DNA of 64,000 bases from Bacteroidales bacterium (lineage in GTDB: Bacteria; Bacteroidota; Bacteroidia; Bacteroidales; F082), in assembly GCA_024400305.1 (NCBI GenBank), contig JAKSMX010000001.1:223136-287135 (forward strand), in the 5' to 3' direction. This document shows positions 62,070-64,000 of this stretch, piece after piece; the stretch's first letter is position 1, and every line of letters begins with the position of its first letter. A program made the position numbers and the translations under genes. Under the pieces are notes generated by a model. That model saw only the letters and a program-made list of their open reading frames with translations, did not search any database and was not told where the DNA came from.

Positions 62070-64000
62070 ATGAAGAAAACATTTCTCATTCTCGCAGCCA
62101 TGCTGTGCTGCTGCTTCGCGCTGAAGGCGCAAGATTTCTATTGCGACGGCCTGAAATACAGCGTTTTGTATGACTACTTACCCGCCGTTAAGCTGGTGAG
62201 ATGCCCCCCGGACTTCCAAGCCCATGATTTTGTCATACCTTCTACCATAAATCACGAAGGCAGGACCTACATCGTGAGGCAAATTGGCGAAGGAGCTTTT
62301 GAAAACTGTGGTAAGCTCACCGGCTCGCTCACCATACCCAATTCCGTGGCAAGCATTGGAAATTCTGCTTTTGCAGGCTGTGGTGCGCTCGACGGCTCGC
62401 TCACCATCGGCAATAGCGTGTTTAGAATTGGTGATTATGCTTTTTCACACTGTGGGTTCGGCGGCACGCTCATCATCGGCGAATTCGTTGGACAAATTGA
62501 TTACAAAGCTTTTGAACATACCCATTTTACACAAATCATTTCCAGATGTCCCTCGCCGCCTAGATTGAGGTCTGATGCTTTTCCGGAAAATTTTTTTTTG
62601 AATGAACCCGTTGTGCCTTGCGGCAGTGGCAGTGATTATAAAAAAGCGAGTGGGTGGAGCCAATTTCGCATTATACGGGAGGATTTTGTTCAATTCGAAC
62701 TTACGGTGACATCAGCCAACCCTGATTTTGGCTCGGCAAGCATAGACCAAACCGCCACCTGCCAGAACAACGGACAAGTCACCGTTAGCGCCACACCTGC
62801 CGGAAACTGCATGTTCACCTGCTGGACGGAAAACGGCGAGGTGGTCTCAACCGACAATCCATACACCTTCACCTTGGAAAGCGACTGCAACCTTGTGGCC
62901 AACTTCTGGGAAAAGAAATACATTTACGAGCCTATCGAGTCCTTGCCTTCGCACATCAGCTCTAATGACATTTATGTGCTCGGCTATCAGGATGGCAACA
63001 ATTACTACCTGCACTCTTCGGGAACGGCAGCCGGAGAAATGAAGTTGTCATTATATCCTGCAAATCCTGTCGAATACAGATTCGCTGATTTTGAAAGTTC
63101 CAATCTTGTTTTTGCATCTTGCAATATCAATAACAATAACAAAAGTTTGTCCATCACCACGCAGGGAGTGTCTCTCTCACCATTCAACCCATTTGGCGGC
63201 TCGACAGATCCTTTTGCTTTGTCCATAACGGACGGCAACATCTCTTCGGCTGGCTCATCTGGCTACACCGTCTGCCACAACGGCAACATCATTACAGCAC
63301 ATACGGGACCAAGCGAAGGCAACCTGCGCTTCTTCAAACGCATACCATTGCACTACATCACATTGTCGGTCAGCCCGGAAGAAACCGGCACGGCTACGGC
63401 AACCAGCGGCGGCGAAACTGTGCAATCGGCAGTTGAAGGAACGGAAATCACCGTTTCGGCAACGCCCACGGAAGGCTACAGGTTCAAGAATTGGACTGAA
63501 AACGGCGAGGTGGCATCCACTGAAAACCCATACACCTTTACCTTGACTGCCGACCGCAACCTTGTGGCCAACTTCTATAAGCCATACGATTTCTCCGCCA
63601 TTTGCGAAACCGGCCAGACCCTCTATTACAGAATCATCGATGCAGAGCAGCATTGGGTGAGCATTGTGGCACCGAATAGCGACAACTATTTGGAATGTTA
63701 CGAAGGTTACACCATACCTGCAGGGAATATCAGCCTGCCCGCAACCGTCAGCCACAATGAAATAAGCTACACTGTGAAGGCTATCGGCGACTGTGCCTTT
63801 TACTCTTGTTCAGGCTTAACCGGCTTGCTCACCATTCCAAATTCCGTGACAAACATTGGAGAAGGGGCTTTTGAACGCTGTTCAGGCTTCACTGGCTCGC
63901 TCACCATTCCAAATTCCGTGACAAACATTGGAGAAACGGCTTTTTGGTACTGTTCAGGCTTCAATGGCTCACTCACCATCGGCAGTTCCGTGACAAACAT
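62070..64000 (+). CDS. BspA-like LRR / InlB-repeat surface protein, 3' end missing
   Basis: The frame is open from the ATG at 62070 to the window end, 643 codons without a stop. A signal peptide ends in CFALKAQ (about 20). An LRR_5 (BspA-type) block follows at about 70-165: IGEGAFENCGKLTGSLTIPN, VASIGNSAFAGCGALDGSLT. Then an InlB-B/Listeria-Bacteroides-type repeat at about 209-280 (TSANPDFGSASIDQT, FTCWTENGEVVSTDNPYTF, NLVANFW), a bridge, a second such repeat at about 431-501 (FKNWTENGEVASTENPYTF), and a second LRR_5 block from about 574. Surface adhesion or host-contact protein by family; a T9SS domain would be expected beyond the window. Directly downstream of the repeat-promoter module. 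Confidence 0.9.
   Translation, partial: MKKTFLILAAMLCCCFALKAQDFYCDGLKYSVLYDYLPAVKLVRCPPDFQAHDFVIPSTINHEGRTYIVRQIGEGAFENCGKLTGSLTIPNSVASIGNSAFAGCGALDGSLTIGNSVFRIGDYAFSHCGFGGTLIIGEFVGQIDYKAFEHTHFTQIISRCPSPPRLRSDAFPENFFLNEPVVPCGSGSDYKKASGWSQFRIIREDFVQFELTVTSANPDFGSASIDQTATCQNNGQVTVSATPAGNCMFTCWTENGEVVSTDNPYTFTLESDCNLVANFWEKKYIYEPIESLPSHISSNDIYVLGYQDGNNYYLHSSGTAAGEMKLSLYPANPVEYRFADFESSNLVFASCNINNNNKSLSITTQGVSLSPFNPFGGSTDPFALSITDGNISSAGSSGYTVCHNGNIITAHTGPSEGNLRFFKRIPLHYITLSVSPEETGTATATSGGETVQSAVEGTEITVSATPTEGYRFKNWTENGEVASTENPYTFTLTADRNLVANFYKPYDFSAICETGQTLYYRIIDAEQHWVSIVAPNSDNYLECYEGYTIPAGNISLPATVSHNEISYTVKAIGDCAFYSCSGLTGLLTIPNSVTNIGEGAFERCSGFTGSLTIPNSVTNIGETAFWYCSGFNGSLTIGSSVTN

Overview
The window comes from an anaerobic-looking member of the Bacteroidetes, most likely order Bacteroidales. 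The evidence is: many -7 boxes of the Bacteroidetes form TAnnTTTG in front of genes; almost no Shine-Dalgarno sequences; a TonB receptor of the Oar/carboxypeptidase-regulatory type; GldH and PorZ; three secreted proteins with type IX secretion (T9SS) C-terminal sorting domains; a BspA-like leucine-rich-repeat protein; and a UpxY/NusG-type antiterminator. Isoprenoid genes are of the mevalonate type, which is not the usual route in Bacteroides-like relatives, so the exact family is left open.

Layout. 1-1.5 kb: 3' end of an OstA/LptA-like gene, then tRNA-Ala(GGC). 1.9-7.5 kb: a type I restriction-modification island on the minus strand (hsdM, a DUF1016 nuclease, hsdS), with a wrecked hsdR and a remnant of an XRE regulator. 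7.5-16.7 kb: envelope biogenesis (AsmA-like protein, lipocalin-like lipoprotein, RidA, LptD, and divergently an N-acetylmuramoyl-alanine amidase and an MCE/MlaD protein). 16.7-25 kb: AAA-ATPase/PD-(D/E)XK protein, dipeptidyl peptidase IV, GGGP synthase, Oar-like TonB receptor. 25-32.8 kb: PorZ-RecO, facing a gldH-wza-wzc-upxY operon. 32.8-38.9 kb: PBP2-RodA elongation pair, phosphofructokinase, aspartyl-tRNA synthetase. 39-46.4 kb: TPR membrane protein plus T9SS cargo, a decayed AAA ATPase, U32 peptidase, and a radical SAM protein fused to a C-terminal domain I recognise as DUF6873. 46.5-51.2 kb: a four-gene operon of exported proteins of unknown function, ending in a modular LRR protein. 51.2-53.2 kb: mevalonate kinase and mevalonate diphosphate decarboxylase. 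53.2-59.6 kb: DUF4837 lipoprotein, MltD-like transglycosylase, a secreted PPAD-type peptidylarginine deiminase and a secreted endonuclease I. 59.6-64 kb: an accessory region with tandem-repeat arrays, a DUF3791/DUF3990/DUF3791 cassette (candidate toxin-antitoxin), a 9 x 41-bp palindromic minisatellite, a DUF6261 scrap and the start of a large BspA/InlB-like surface protein that runs off the end.

How the genes fit together: much of the core serves the cell envelope (LptA/LptD, AsmA, Mla, amidase, MltD, PBP2/RodA, polysaccharide export), and T9SS connects PorZ and GldH with the CTD-bearing cargo (deiminase, nuclease, a large protein of unknown function). Two processes mark the non-core DNA. The first is gene decay by several internal deletions that leave the remaining pieces in order (hsdR, AAA ATPase). 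The second is growth of intergenic low-complexity 'word' repeats, some of them combined with a hairpin element or with a promoter. The most notable items are the PPAD-type deiminase with all catalytic and substrate-anchoring residues, the radical SAM-DUF6873 fusion, the LRR operon, and the palindromic 41-bp array with its flanking promoter cassettes.
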